Source: Mnemiopsis leidyi (Eukaryota > Ctenophora > Tentaculata > Lobata > Bolinopsidae). From it: DNA of 58,571 nucleotides. A program made the position numbers and the translations under genes. The notes beneath the pieces were generated by a model that had not been told where the DNA came from, searched no databases, and was given only the letters and a program-made list of their open reading frames with translations. Of the stretch, positions 1 to 14,173 are shown piece after piece (the first letter of the stretch is position 1; each line of letters opens with the position of its first letter). Where the stretch lies: contig JH153641.1 in NCBI GenBank assembly GCA_000226015.1, forward strand, positions 19,941 to 78,511. The letters run 5' to 3'.

Positions 1-379
1 ACGTGCAAGCATCACTGCATGCACATGTCTAAGAAAGCAAAGTTATCCAGTGCAATGAAATGTTTCCGTATGAGTGGTCATCGACCTGTGACTTCTAATT
101 TTGGGGGGGGGGGGTTAAGTGATGATACTTATCTTCCCCCTCCCTGTTTACGGGCCTGCAAACGTTCAAACTAACTGCAGAAGGTTGCGCCATATTTCAA
201 AATGCTGCTACGCTCTCTGAGATTTCTTTATGCCAGATGATTAAATTATCGGATATTTTTTTACGGTAGATGAAAACATTCTCTAACAGCTCATTTTCAC
301 TGGAAACTAACGTTAAAGAGCCTACGGCAGGTTGCAATCAGAAGCTGCGGCCGCTTTTTGTTCTGGATCTTACAAAACA
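1..379. other. Window edge, no gene seen
   Basis: The first 379 bases lie 3' of the GPCR gene on the minus strand. They hold a G homopolymer near 105-114 and otherwise nothing I can assign. The open frame on the plus strand here overlaps the GPCR end and has no recognisable domain. Confidence 0.4.
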
Positions 380-1342
380 TCAAAAAATATTTTTGACAAA
401 CTCTCTGAATTGCCTTGAGATAAAAAGAAAAGATAGGCTATTGAAAGTACTCTGTGCCATCGGTATCCCTGATAAAACTCCAAACTGATAAAAGTCAAAA
501 ATTGTAAGATAAGTCCTTTTGGCGCTATAGTCCGTATATATTTTTTGATATAATGCAATGCTGTAACTGGCGGAAAAAAGTAACACCAACACATTGAAAA
601 AATTTGTGACAATGAGAAAAATGATTCCTCTCCTGATATTTTGTCTTGAGATTTCCGATTTTGCTGTGTCCCTGTTCTTGAGGTGGTGGATTGTTAGAGA
701 AATAACAATTGCTCCAATTACTGCAAATAATGTGGTCGACAAGCCCATTAAGATGCCGAATGCTCCCTCATAGAGTTGGTAGCCGATGGAATGGGAAATT
801 CTGCAATAGAATGAAGCCTCTTGGGACAGCCTGACACTTACTGGGCCCAGAATCCATTTTGAAAAAGATAATGCTAGAACTGCAGAACAGAAGATATTTC
901 GCCTTCGCGAAGAAAACATTGGATGAGCGATGCTAATATATCTTGAAACACTAAGTATGACTAATGCGTCCATCTCAAACCAAACGAAGAAAACAAAATG
1001 AAAATTTGGATACGCAGTCCAAGGAACCCATGTAGGGTGGAGGATGATATAGTAGTCTTCGTCTCCGAGAGGAGAAAGGAGTTTTGGAACCAGCATCAAT
1101 GGTTGATACAACAACTTTATCTGATCAATGGAGCTGACTAGAAGGAACATAAACTTAGCAAATGTTCGTTCTTGTCGTGTATGGAAGACGATGATGAATG
1201 GGTTAAGTACAACCCCGACCGCAAAACCGAGTATGAAGAAAATGGCGAAGAAATAGTTTAGGAAAACGTCCCAATTATTGCCTTCTCTTAGTAATGTTGT
1301 CTCAGTGCCATTCAGCATCATTGCTTTTCCGAAGATAGCCAT
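380..1342 (-). CDS. Rhodopsin-like (class A) G protein-coupled receptor, intronless
   Basis: A 320-aa open frame without introns shows the seven-helix pattern of a class A GPCR in the plasma membrane. An N-glycosylation site (NGT) lies at residues 11-13. Hydrophobic segments fall at about 28-53, 61-83, 113-135, 148-168, 194-220, 236-262 and 285-308. TM1 contains VVLNPFIIVF, placing the conserved Asn. The TM3 end reads SRYISIAHP in place of DRY, the best family signature. TM7 lacks NPxxY (NSLSF instead), and I see no Cys at the start of TM3 to pair with Cys180 in the second extracellular loop. The ligand cannot be inferred. The receptor is a divergent orphan, perhaps from a lineage-specific expansion, because a decayed homologous fragment lies about 0.5 kb upstream. 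The coupling residues differ from consensus, so signalling is unproven. Confidence 0.85.
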   Translation of the reverse strand: MAIFGKAMMLNGTETTLLREGNNWDVFLNYFFAIFFILGFAVGVVLNPFIIVFHTRQERTFAKFMFLLVSSIDQIKLLYQPLMLVPKLLSPLGDEDYYIILHPTWVPWTAYPNFHFVFFVWFEMDALVILSVSRYISIAHPMFSSRRRNIFCSAVLALSFSKWILGPVSVRLSQEASFYCRISHSIGYQLYEGAFGILMGLSTTLFAVIGAIVISLTIHHLKNRDTAKSEISRQNIRRGIIFLIVTNFFNVLVLLFSASYSIALYQKIYTDYSAKRTYLTIFDFYQFGVLSGIPMAQSTFNSLSFLFISRQFREFVKNIF

Positions 1343-2765
1343 ACCTTATTGTGAAGATTGAAGTTGGCAAACATCCAAAAGAACACAAGGATAAAACCAA
1401 GAAAGGTAAGTGTGAAACACATTACCTAAAAGTACATACCACCTGAGCGGGCAGTGGACTAATGCTATTGTAGTTTTCTTACCTCAGAGTTCTATCTGCA
1501 ATCGTTTAGACTCCACGATGGTTCTTAGAGACATCTATTGAGGCAACGAAAACATAGCTAGAACACATATTTCAAGATCCATTTGAGTTGAGGATAACGC
1601 CAGTCATTCACCTGACACAGGTGTTACAGTGCGATATGAAGTGCGCAATGTTGTGATAAGGGAAATTTGCGGTGACAAGGTGCACTAGCCTTTTGTGGGG
1701 GGGGGATGGGGGCGGAGAGGATGGTACGTGGGGGTTTTATAAAACATGGCGCTTATCCTCATCGCATAAAATATTGTGAGAAGGAAATTAAAAATCTCTG
1801 TAACATCGGTCTCTTGTGCCCTCTGTTAAGCTCCAAATTGATGCATGTGTAAAACCATGGAATAAGTCTTCTTGGCGCTGAAGTCATGAATACATTTTTG
1901 GACTAATAGACTAACTGCAACGGCTGTTAAAGACAACACGAACACATTGTGCGGCCTGCTCCTTGGCGATCAGATTCTTTTCTTGGCGAGAATAATTTGT
2001 ACTCCCGAATATAAAATGTTTCGTCCTTGAAAAATTGTGCCAATGAAATATTCGATGCCAACAATATTCGTTCGCATTTTAATTCTTGCTGAAATGTTTC
2101 GGCATGAATTTGTTTCGGCTGAAATGTTTCGGCATGAATTATTTTGGCACCTTATGAAGACCTGAAGAAAATATAGACTCACTTCAAAAGGTAAATTTGA
2201 CAGCGAATGAACTCCGTGTTCTTGGTGCCGGAGCCCAATTGCTCGAACGCCTAAAATAATTTCAGAGAGCCGCTACTGTCCCTTTCACTTTTTCGGGCCG
2301 TCTGTTTTTAACTCATAGCCAACAGCAACAGATATCCTTCTTGTTTTGTTGAGTTCTCAGGAGCTCTATAGGACTATCAGAGCAATGAATCGGTTTTATC
2401 TAGTTATTGACCTGGGCTGCTGAATGCATTCCTATTTTCTAATTTTTTGAATGAACAAGTAAATATAAAATTTGAAGCAGTTAAATCGGCTTCGTCCTGA
2501 TAATTCTGAATCAAAATACACCGAAAATTTTAGAAAGTTAACACGCAAATTTGTTTCGGACGTTTCCCATGTTTATAGACTACCCAATATCTATAAAAAT
2601 GAGACCTAACCCTTCAAAATCACTGGCTTCAGACTTTTAGAAAAAAGTAAAGCTGCATGCTTACAAATTTACCACTAGCGACTTACCTATCGGTTTAGAG
2701 ATGCGCACGTCAGAGTCGAAGGTAAAGCTGACTGCGCTGTGAACTTTAATTGACTTGCTTCTGTA
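1343..2765. other. Intergenic, with GPCR relic and short tandem repeat
   Basis: Between the GPCR and the galectin-like gene I see only the GPCR relic (listed separately), a G-rich tract near 1697-1715, and a short tandem repeat at about 2087-2150 in which a GCTGAAATGTTTCGGCATGA unit occurs twice. Nothing else looks coding. Confidence 0.4.
1812..1950 (-). pseudogene. Fragment of a second GPCR (TM6-TM7 loop), decayed
   Basis: Read on the minus strand from 1949, the frame gives QKCIHDFSAKKTYS followed by MHQFGA and a stop. This aligns without gaps to QKIYTDYSAKRTYL and FYQFGV of the neighbouring GPCR (residues about 250-288). DNA similarity extends through the same stretch, including a shared AACACATTG. 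The match ends abruptly on the 5' side at about 1950. On the 3' side a deletion after QFGA brings a stop where the intact gene continues into TM7. It is a relic of a tandem duplication, and no other part of the copy was found. Confidence 0.7.
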
Positions 2766-3245
2766 CTATTCCACGGTTTGGCGGTTGTTGATCATAGACT
2801 GCGATGATTTCACTCCGTTTATAGTGACGTCATAGTGGCTTGCTGTCACTTCCAACAGCACATCTATCTCGAGACCATCTTCAAGTTCCATGGGAAAGGG
2901 ATACCTTTTACTTAAACTACCTGCCCACAATTTTTCATTCGAGCTTGTCACAATGTAGCTTGTTACGAGAAAATAGTCTGGCTTCCCACCTAAACTGTCG
3001 TTGAAATGGTTAAACCTCAGCTGCATCATCAAAGGAGTGTCTTCCTTATCGTCCCTCAACCAGATCAAAGCCTTGTTCATCTCCGAGGCGCTGCTGTTGT
3101 AAACTCCGCTAAACTCAAATCTTGTACCCACACCGACCGCCGGAATTGGATATGTTTCTCCGCGTTGTGTCTTCACCGTAGTCTCGAGATACTCTGCTGA
3201 GAAGGTCACGACAGTCAACAATAATACGACCAACTGTAGCATCAT
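2766..3245 (-). CDS. Secreted galectin-like single-domain protein
   Basis: A 159-aa frame starts with Met-Met and a hydrophobic leader (MMLQLVVLLLTVVTFSA), a likely cleaved signal peptide. The rest resembles one galectin carbohydrate-recognition domain: MQLRFNHF, then an EKLWAGS strand where galectins have WGxEER, then RYPFPMELEDG, then HYDVTINGV for the last strand. The usual HxNPR and WGxEER sugar-binding residues are only partly kept, so sugar binding is uncertain. Classical galectins lack signal peptides, so a leader here is notable. I chose the ATG at 3245; an upstream in-frame GTG is not a likely start. The gene appears intronless, but a 3' exon could be missing because the frame ends soon after the domain. 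Moderate confidence in the fold, low in ligand. Confidence 0.6.
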   Translation of the reverse strand: MMLQLVVLLLTVVTFSAEYLETTVKTQRGETYPIPAVGVGTRFEFSGVYNSSASEMNKALIWLRDDKEDTPLMMQLRFNHFNDSLGGKPDYFLVTSYIVTSSNEKLWAGSLSKRYPFPMELEDGLEIDVLLEVTASHYDVTINGVKSSQSMINNRQTVE

Positions 3246-3473
3246 AGCTGCTCTTCTGTCTTCACCCACCAGATCTGTGCATTAGACAACACGAGGCACT
3301 AGCTGTTCAACAAAATAAACCGGACTATACTGCCGGTACTCTAGTAGTTAAACCTTGCTCTCTCGGCAAGCATTAGTCGATTACATAACGTAGAGGGGGC
3401 TGTTAATGCCATTAGCCACACCGCGGTCCTTAGAGTGTTAAAGTTTTCACACGAAGTTAGCTATATGAATATA

Positions 3474-3613
3474 GATACTTTTATAATGAATAGGACGATG
3501 AAAGTTGTTATGATCATTTTGTTGTTCCAACAAGTAAAAATTGCTATTACTTGTTGGAATAAAAACAAAATGATCATCACGACTTTCATCGTCTTATTCA
3601 TTATGAAAGTATC
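3474..3613. mobile_element. 140-bp foldback (long inverted repeat), MITE-like
   Basis: Two arms of about 65 bp (3474-3537 and about 3547-3613) are reverse complements with only a handful of mismatches and one 3-bp indel, around a loop of about 9 nt. The ends read GATACTTT...AAAGTATC. No convincing target-site duplication is visible next to the ends. It could be a foldback or MITE-type DNA element, or a local palindromic duplication. Transcription across it would give a long hairpin RNA. Confidence 0.6.
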
Positions 3614-3921
3614 AAAGAAGGCCATATTTACAACACCATGTATGTAGATTTGTAGGGGGTTGGTAGGCATATATAGATACGAGTTTGATGTTGAGGAAGC
3701 TTTCAATAAACATGTGTTAATCGTCGTCACCATGAATATAGATCTTTAATATAAACTGGTCATGATCGTACAGTCTGAAGGAAAGTGTTTTACCTCTGTA
3801 AATCTAGTACATTCAGTGCGGTCAACTGAAACTATTGGAAATTTCTGAGAATTATTTATCTAGAGAAACTCAAACCTAACAACTTTTAGTTCTAATGGCA
3901 TAAGAGATAAGAAGAGCTTTC

Positions 3922-4420
3922 ATTGCTATACATTACTATACATTACTATACATTGATATACATTGCTATACATTGCTATACATTGATATACATTGCTATA
4001 CATTGCTATACATTGCTATACATTGCTTTACATTACTATACATTGCTATACATTGCTATACATTGCTATACATTGCTATACATTGCCATAAATTGCTTTA
4101 CATTACTATATATTGCTATACATTGCTATACATTGCTATACATTGCTATACATTGCTATACATTGCTATACATTACTATACATTGCTATACATTGCTTTA
4201 CATTACTATACATTGCTATACATTGCTTTACATAGCTATACATTGCTATACATTGCTATACATTGCTTTACATTACTATATATTGCTAAACATTGCTATA
4301 CATTGCTATACATTTCTAACATACGTTTACACACATTTTCATTGCTATACATTGCTATACATTGCTATACTTTGCTATACATTGCTATACATTGCTATAA
4401 ATTGCTAACATACGTTTACA
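3922..4420. repeat. Decamer satellite, unit CATTGCTATA
   Basis: About 45 head-to-tail copies of the 10-bp unit CATTGCTATA with scattered variants (CATTACTATA, CATTGCTTTA). Because 10 is not a multiple of 3, every frame reads the same 10-residue repeat, which creates long spurious open frames on the plus strand. The unit length is close to one helical turn. It lies just 5' of the first recognised AFG3L2 exon. Confidence 0.95.
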
Positions 4421-4634
4421 TACGTTATGGTTATAGCTTTTTAGCTTTCTGAGGGGAAATCTGATTTTTTGTGCGTACATATATGAGCAACAATACGTTC
4501 TTTTGGACATCTTACTCCAAGACTTCTTTTCGATCTTTTTTTTTATTTCAAGAATTCAATCTAACATTACATTATGTAATAAAGATTCATATTTGTAAAT
4601 CTTGTAAATCTTGTACGTTTACATACGTTTTCAG

Positions 4635-9095
<4,461 letters not shown>

Positions 9096-11048
9096 CCCCA
9101 GACGATATCTCTACTTCAAGACCCTCCAAAACTGCTCTGTAGACTATTGAGTATTGAGCGATGAACTTTGATGCCAGAGGAGTTGGTAGACCCAGATTTC
9201 TACCTAGTACAGACTCGAGGACATTAACTTATTGATGATTGCTTGAATAACAAGCTTGGTTTAAAACCCTACTATTTTATTCTTCATGAGGGATGCTTCA
9301 TTATTTTAGAGAAAAGATCTTAATACTTTAAAAGTAATGCTGGCGAAAGTATCTTAAATATCGTGACCCGATATGACTGGTCATTACATTCGATCATACC
9401 TGGCCTGTCGCCTTTCAAATCATGCATTCTTGATGTCATGGGCATAAAATTCTATTTAAGTTAGCTATCACCGTAAGATTTCCTGCAAATTAAAAGGCGA
9501 CCAACTTGAAATGTTAAGGCGAATTAAATTTGCCAGCCGTCAACTCGGAGCAAAATGTTCTGATATCACAACACAGGGAAATTTGGGATTTCAGTTTCAT
9601 TTCTGTATTTGTTTGCCTTTTGGAGTGATTCAATATTTTCACTTTGTAAAAATTGTTTGAATTGTCTTACCTTATAGTTTTACACAGATCTCTTTCTTAC
9701 TCTACCTTCTGCCACCAGTGTTATCATTAAGGTTAATATTAAATGGTTGAGGTGCTGTCAATATCGACATTAAAATGAAATGTACATATAAAGATCTGCT
9801 TCTCCCTAAATAGCCACCAGGAGAGTGACAGGTGCAGGTAGATCTATAAATCTCCCTGCCGGAGTCCCACTAAGTTCCCTGCTCCCTATATTAGTCGCCT
9901 CCTGCTTGACGGGTGTTCTCGTCTCGTCCATTTCTTGCCGTGTCTCTGCTTCTCTGAGTCTGGGATAAGTGACGTGCTTCTTCTGTTTAGTGTTCTTGGA
10001 TTTTAGCTCTAGCGATCTAACGCGTGCTTGTTCTGTTTTGTGTACTTGGATTTTAGCTTTAGCTATCTAACGTGTGCTTGCTCTGTTTTGTGTACTTGGA
10101 TTTTAGCTTTAGCGATCTAACGCGTGCTTGTTCTGTTTCGTGTACTTGGATTTTAGCTTTAGCGATCGGTGGACGTGGGTTCGTGGCTCCGAAATACGAT
10201 GAGCACTATCCACGCTTTACTCTCAAACTCAGTCATTACTAAGCTTAAACTTAAAGAAATTGAAGACACAACGCAGTCGAGCGCTTTGCCTCAAAAGTTA
10301 CTTTCGGCATTATCAAATTAAGTGCTAGCAGTGATCAGCTTCGGCCCCACATAATCTGCTTTACCACACTTCAAGTTCAAAGCCGTGACACTGACAGTGA
10401 CATAAGCTTAAGGAGTGTCAGTGAGAAGCGACACTGATCCAGTGTACAACTACAATGTCACATTTGTTGTGTGAGTGACATGTGTCACATTCGGAGAAAT
10501 AACCTGCCACCTCTTATTAATGCCGCTTTTAGCTTTACGTCACACGCCTTGTTCGTAGCAATTAAAAGTAAAACGTCATTATGGCTTCAGAGGGTTAAGA
10601 TGTGGTTCCTTAGTGATAGTCTTACGAGGAGTTTAAATGATAGCGCCATGATTTCAATTTCTTTAAAATGAACGAGCAGACGGAACGGTTTTTTCCTTTT
10701 TAACTCATTTTAATCGGAATTCCGGCTAACTCATAGCAGCTAAGGTTGCTTACTTGCTCTAAGTTCTTTGTCGCGGTTATACCCGACTCTTGTCGCGGTT
10801 ATACTCGACTCTCGCAGCTCAATGCTTCGATAGAGCTGCAGTAATCTACTTTTAGTTAATCGCTTAAGAGGCATGCTGTAAGTGTAAATCAAATATCCAT
10901 ATATGGCTATTGTGCGTAGCATCAAGTATGGTGATCAACAGGACACAGCTGAGTTATACTTATACATTTATACTTATAGCTATAGTTATATAGTTAAACT
11001 TTTAAATATTTTATCGGTAAAATCTTTGAGTCTTTGACCCTCACAACC
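9096..11048. other. AFG3L2 3' region to flavoprotein gene
   Basis: This is noncoding as far as I can tell. It holds the AFG3L2 3' UTR, a four-copy 50-bp minisatellite (listed separately) and, near 10375-10490, several short TGACA and GTGACA motifs in both orientations upstream of the flavoprotein start. The open frames here have no recognisable features. Confidence 0.4.
9974..10173. repeat. 50-bp minisatellite, four copies
   Basis: Units start with GTGCTT at 9974, 10024, 10074 and 10124, exactly 50 bp apart. Each contains CTTGGATTTTAGCT. The first copy is the most diverged. Confidence 0.9.
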
Positions 11049-13485
11049 ATGACGAAAGAGCATGACATTGACAGCTGTAAAGAAGTGCCAGTGACCCTCC
11101 TAATCGCTGGACTAATGGCTTTGTCGACCTCCAAGTCTAATCCTTTCCTCAAACGTAACGTTTCTGTTCATCCAATGTCTAACAGCAATTCGCAGCAGCA
11201 CAGTCAGGTACCCAAAATATAATGTTAACCTATGGCATTGTCACAACCTATTGACATTAACCCATTTTTAATTTTATAGTTTTGAATTAGAATTGCTCGA
11301 AATTTCGTACTAATCGCGTACACTTAATTGTTAGACAATTTGTCTGACTAGCAGTAGCCCTCCTAGAATAAAAGTAAAATGTCACGAGGGACATGTGCAC
11401 GTGTCAGTGCAGTTGCACTATCAGAGTCGTACAACTTGGTCATTTTGAATTGCTATTGTACGTCAATCTCGAATTCTCTCCTTGCACTTACAGATTTTGC
11501 CGTGCTGGCGATGCAATTACATTATTGCGCTAACTTTTTTATGAAATTGTTAATGATTTTTCGTTATTCTAATTATCATTTGTTGTGACACAATTTTACC
11601 TCAAATTCCAGGTACTGACACAAGGACCACCAAATTCAATCGAGATATTTAAAAGTTTAGACTCGACGGTGGTAGTTAAGAGAAACTTAGGTGGCGAGGA
11701 ACGTGGGAACAACGTACAGAACCTAAATGTCTGCAGTTCTCTGGCCCAGATCAACGAGTTTGATGAGAACAAACCTTGCTGGGTTATTTTGAAAGGGTAG
11801 GTTGTAAAATGAACTTTTTGTACTACTACTATGCAAGCTGCAGTGCAAGTTAAAGTTAGTTAGAGTTAGTTAGAGTTAGTTAGAGTTAGTAAGAGTTAGT
11901 TAGAGTTAGTTAGAGTTAGTTAGAGTTAGTTAGAGTTAGTTAGAGTTACTTAAAGTTAAAGTTACTTAAAGTTAGTTAAAGTTAGTTAAAGTTAGTTAAA
12001 GTTAGTTAGAGTTAGTTAGAGTTAGTTAGAGTTAGTTAGAGTTAGTTAGAGCTAGTAAGAGTTAGTAAGACTTAGTAAGAGTTAGTTAGAGTTAGTTAAA
12101 GTTAGTGAGAGTTAGTTAGAGTTGGTAAGAGTTAGTGAGAGTTAGTTATACTTAGAGTAAGTAAAAGTTAGGAAGAGTTAGTTAGAGATAGTAATTGAAT
12201 TGGTGATAGTTGGGTTAGTTAAAGCCCCGAGATTTTGCCAATGTCCAACCATACCCCTAGTTTTAACAGGGAAAACAGTTTGGGGGAGCGAGTGTCGAGG
12301 TTTATCAGTGACGAGGTTCAGCTCAACTGGGACTACAACACTGTTACTGTTGGTAAGTTTTGTTGTCCGTCACGTGGCATGTTTTGTCTTGCACGTGGCA
12401 TGTTTTGTCTTGCACGTGGCATGTTTTGTCTTGCACGTGGTTTGTGACGTCATATCACGTGGTTTGCAGCTTTATACGCTTGTGTGCACACTTTATTAGC
12501 TTTAATTTGGTTCATTATTTTGCCAGAACCCTTATCTAAACAGACTAAAAACTGGGCAATCTCACACTGGGCCATCTCACACTGCATTAATCAGATTGCA
12601 CGACGTTCGGACTAGAAGAGTGGGACGAAGAGTACAGAGAAGTCTGGTCCGATGTCAGGAATAGGAACCCTACAGCGTTCTCCATCACACTTCCTTCTCC
12701 TGAAGTCAGAGAGAAACGGCTCATCGAGGCCATGGTCAGTCCAACTTGTAATTATAATTCACTCTCAGAGGTTAGACAGATTCAAGATCAAACAAAATAA
12801 TTTTTGATTCACCACAAGACATTTCGTGGTTCTCCACCTCCAGATACCTGATATATCCTTGAACCTTCCCAGAAACTGATAGACCTGTCACAAGGACTGA
12901 TCCTGGTGACAGGAGAATACAACCTGTCTCTACCGAACACTGTCAGAACTCTGTTTGAGAGTCTGCCCCGGTCAGTGTACCTCGGCAAGCCGTGTGCGGT
13001 TGTCTGCTACTCGCCCGGTATTTGTGCTGGGAAACGAGCTGGGACTCAAGCTAGAGCTTTTCTGGGGGAGATGTCGTGTCTCACTATTGGATCTATTCTA
13101 GCTCTCCCTCAGGTTACATTGTCTTCTATCGATTTGTTTATACTATTTTTTTTCTGTACTACGGTAAATGTTACTTTTTCAAAGGAAGCATTTGTGTAGA
13201 CGATATTTTTCGACACAAAATCCTAAACGAGCTAGATGGTACTGTTAGCATTTAGCATTTATCTACTTACCTAGGGAACTACAACTTTTAAAACTAAGCT
13301 AAAGTCCAAACTAAAGATTTGTCCCGACACAGGTACATCTGACAATAGACAGTGACGGAAAGTGTAACAAGTCGAGTACGTTGGAACAGCTAAGAAGTGT
13401 GTTACAATCCCTTTCCTGGTACTCTAGTGCTCTGTCTGCGTACAGAAAACAGAAACCTCCTCATCTCTTGAATTCGTCTCCGTGA
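11049..13485 (+). CDS. NADPH-dependent FMN reductase-fold flavoprotein, six exons
   Basis: Exons: 11049-11207, 11612-11796, 12270-12352, 12616-12734, 12873-13112, 13333-13485, all in phase; 312 aa. The middle and C-terminal parts follow the flavodoxin-like FMN-reductase pattern: a first strand PCWVILKGENSLGERV with an NS-L-E-R helix start, then LILVTGEYNLSLPNTV (families have PEYN.S.P), then GKPCAVVCYSP and GTQARAFLGEM. Such enzymes reduce FMN, quinones or chromate with NAD(P)H, usually in the cytosol. The N-terminal 100 residues are low in recognisable motifs, and the usual GSxRxxS phosphate loop is weak, so FMN binding needs testing. The start is the first ATG of an open exon; an in-frame TTG lies 15 bp upstream. 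Introns 2 and 3 hold large satellites. The gene is convergent with the orphan gene at 14174. Confidence 0.7.
11846..12195. repeat. Decamer satellite GTTAGTTAGA in flavoprotein intron 2
   Basis: About 34 copies of a 10-bp unit, GTTAGTTAGA with GTTAGTTAAA variants, begin some 50 bp after the donor at 11796 and end about 75 bp before the acceptor at 12270. Its unit length matches the CATTGCTATA satellite at 3922, but the sequence is unrelated. Confidence 0.9.
12371..12461. promoter_or_regulatory. E-box array with CRE in flavoprotein intron 3
   Basis: CACGTG palindromes lie at 12371, 12392, 12413 and 12434 (21 bp apart). A perfect CRE palindrome TGACGTCA follows at 12445 and another CACGTG at 12456, so the last three sites sit 11 bp apart. 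bHLH and bZIP factors bind these motifs in animals. Binding here is inference. Confidence 0.55.
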
Positions 13486-13500
13486 TGCTGTTAAAACGCG

Positions 13501-13636
13501 TCATGTCACGTGGTGTGTGACGTCATAGCACGTGGTGTGTGACGTCATGGCACGTGGTGTGTGACGTCATGTCACGTGGTGTGTGACGTCATGGCACGTG
13601 ACGTGTGACGTCATGGCACGTGGTGTGTGACGTCAT
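13501..13636. promoter_or_regulatory. Alternating E-box / CRE array, 22-bp unit, six copies
   Basis: TGACGTCA occurs perfectly at 13518, 13540, 13562, 13584, 13606 and 13628, and CACGTG at 13507, 13529, 13551, 13573, 13595 and 13617. The two palindromes alternate every 11 bp. The array starts 16 bp after the flavoprotein stop codon, so it is probably in the 3' UTR or a downstream enhancer between convergent genes. Confidence 0.7.
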
Positions 13637-14173
13637 CATTTCGCACTTGCATGTACCATCACTGGTAAAGATAAGACGTTCATTTCGCTCATAACCTCAA
13701 CTTTGAGGTTATAGCTGTGGAGTTATTCTTTATTCATGTGTTTTTCTCCCAAATTTTGATCGATTTTGGTTTAATTTATTCATTCATTTTGATTTATAGT
13801 GACAGTGACAAATGAGTTGCAATTATTCACATAATTGGAAATTATCATTTCACTATCGCCAAATATCACAATTGATAATCGTAAGTCAATTTAATGTCTT
13901 TATATAAACTCAGAATTCAGCTTCAGCATAATTGTCATGTGCACTTTCGATCATTATGGATTGTTTATGTATTGTTTATAACTATGTTCATCATGAGCTG
14001 CTTAGGAAATTGTTGTTTGCATTCTTCTCTCAACAATTCTCCATCTTTTATCACATCGTCAAACTTTATCCATATGAATTCGATTTCGAACAAGACTCTT
14101 TCCTTTTAACTTTAAGTATTTTCCAAACTTCAACAAGCTGATACCTGTCAGCATTTCCAACATTCTGGAATCT
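13637..14173. other. Convergent 3' intergenic region
   Basis: The 3' ends of the flavoprotein (+) and orphan (-) genes face each other. On the minus strand an AATAAA is readable near 13775, about 400 bp past the orphan stop, and could be its poly(A) signal. Nothing else was recognised. Confidence 0.4.

Larger units (their letters stand above)
3246..4634. other. Intergenic or AFG3L2 upstream DNA, repeat-rich
   Basis: This stretch holds a 140-bp foldback element and a ~500-bp decamer satellite, both listed separately. The N-terminal exons of the m-AAA protease would be expected here or further upstream, but I could not find them. Confidence 0.4.

Noticed and set aside
3435-3733. Open frames on both strands with similar peptides (MKVVMII...)
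   Set aside because: They come from the two arms of the foldback element, so the similarity is structural, not coding.
3923-4452. Two overlapping 160-aa open frames rich in Tyr, Leu and Ile
   Set aside because: They are translations of the decamer satellite; a 10-bp unit without stops is open in every frame.
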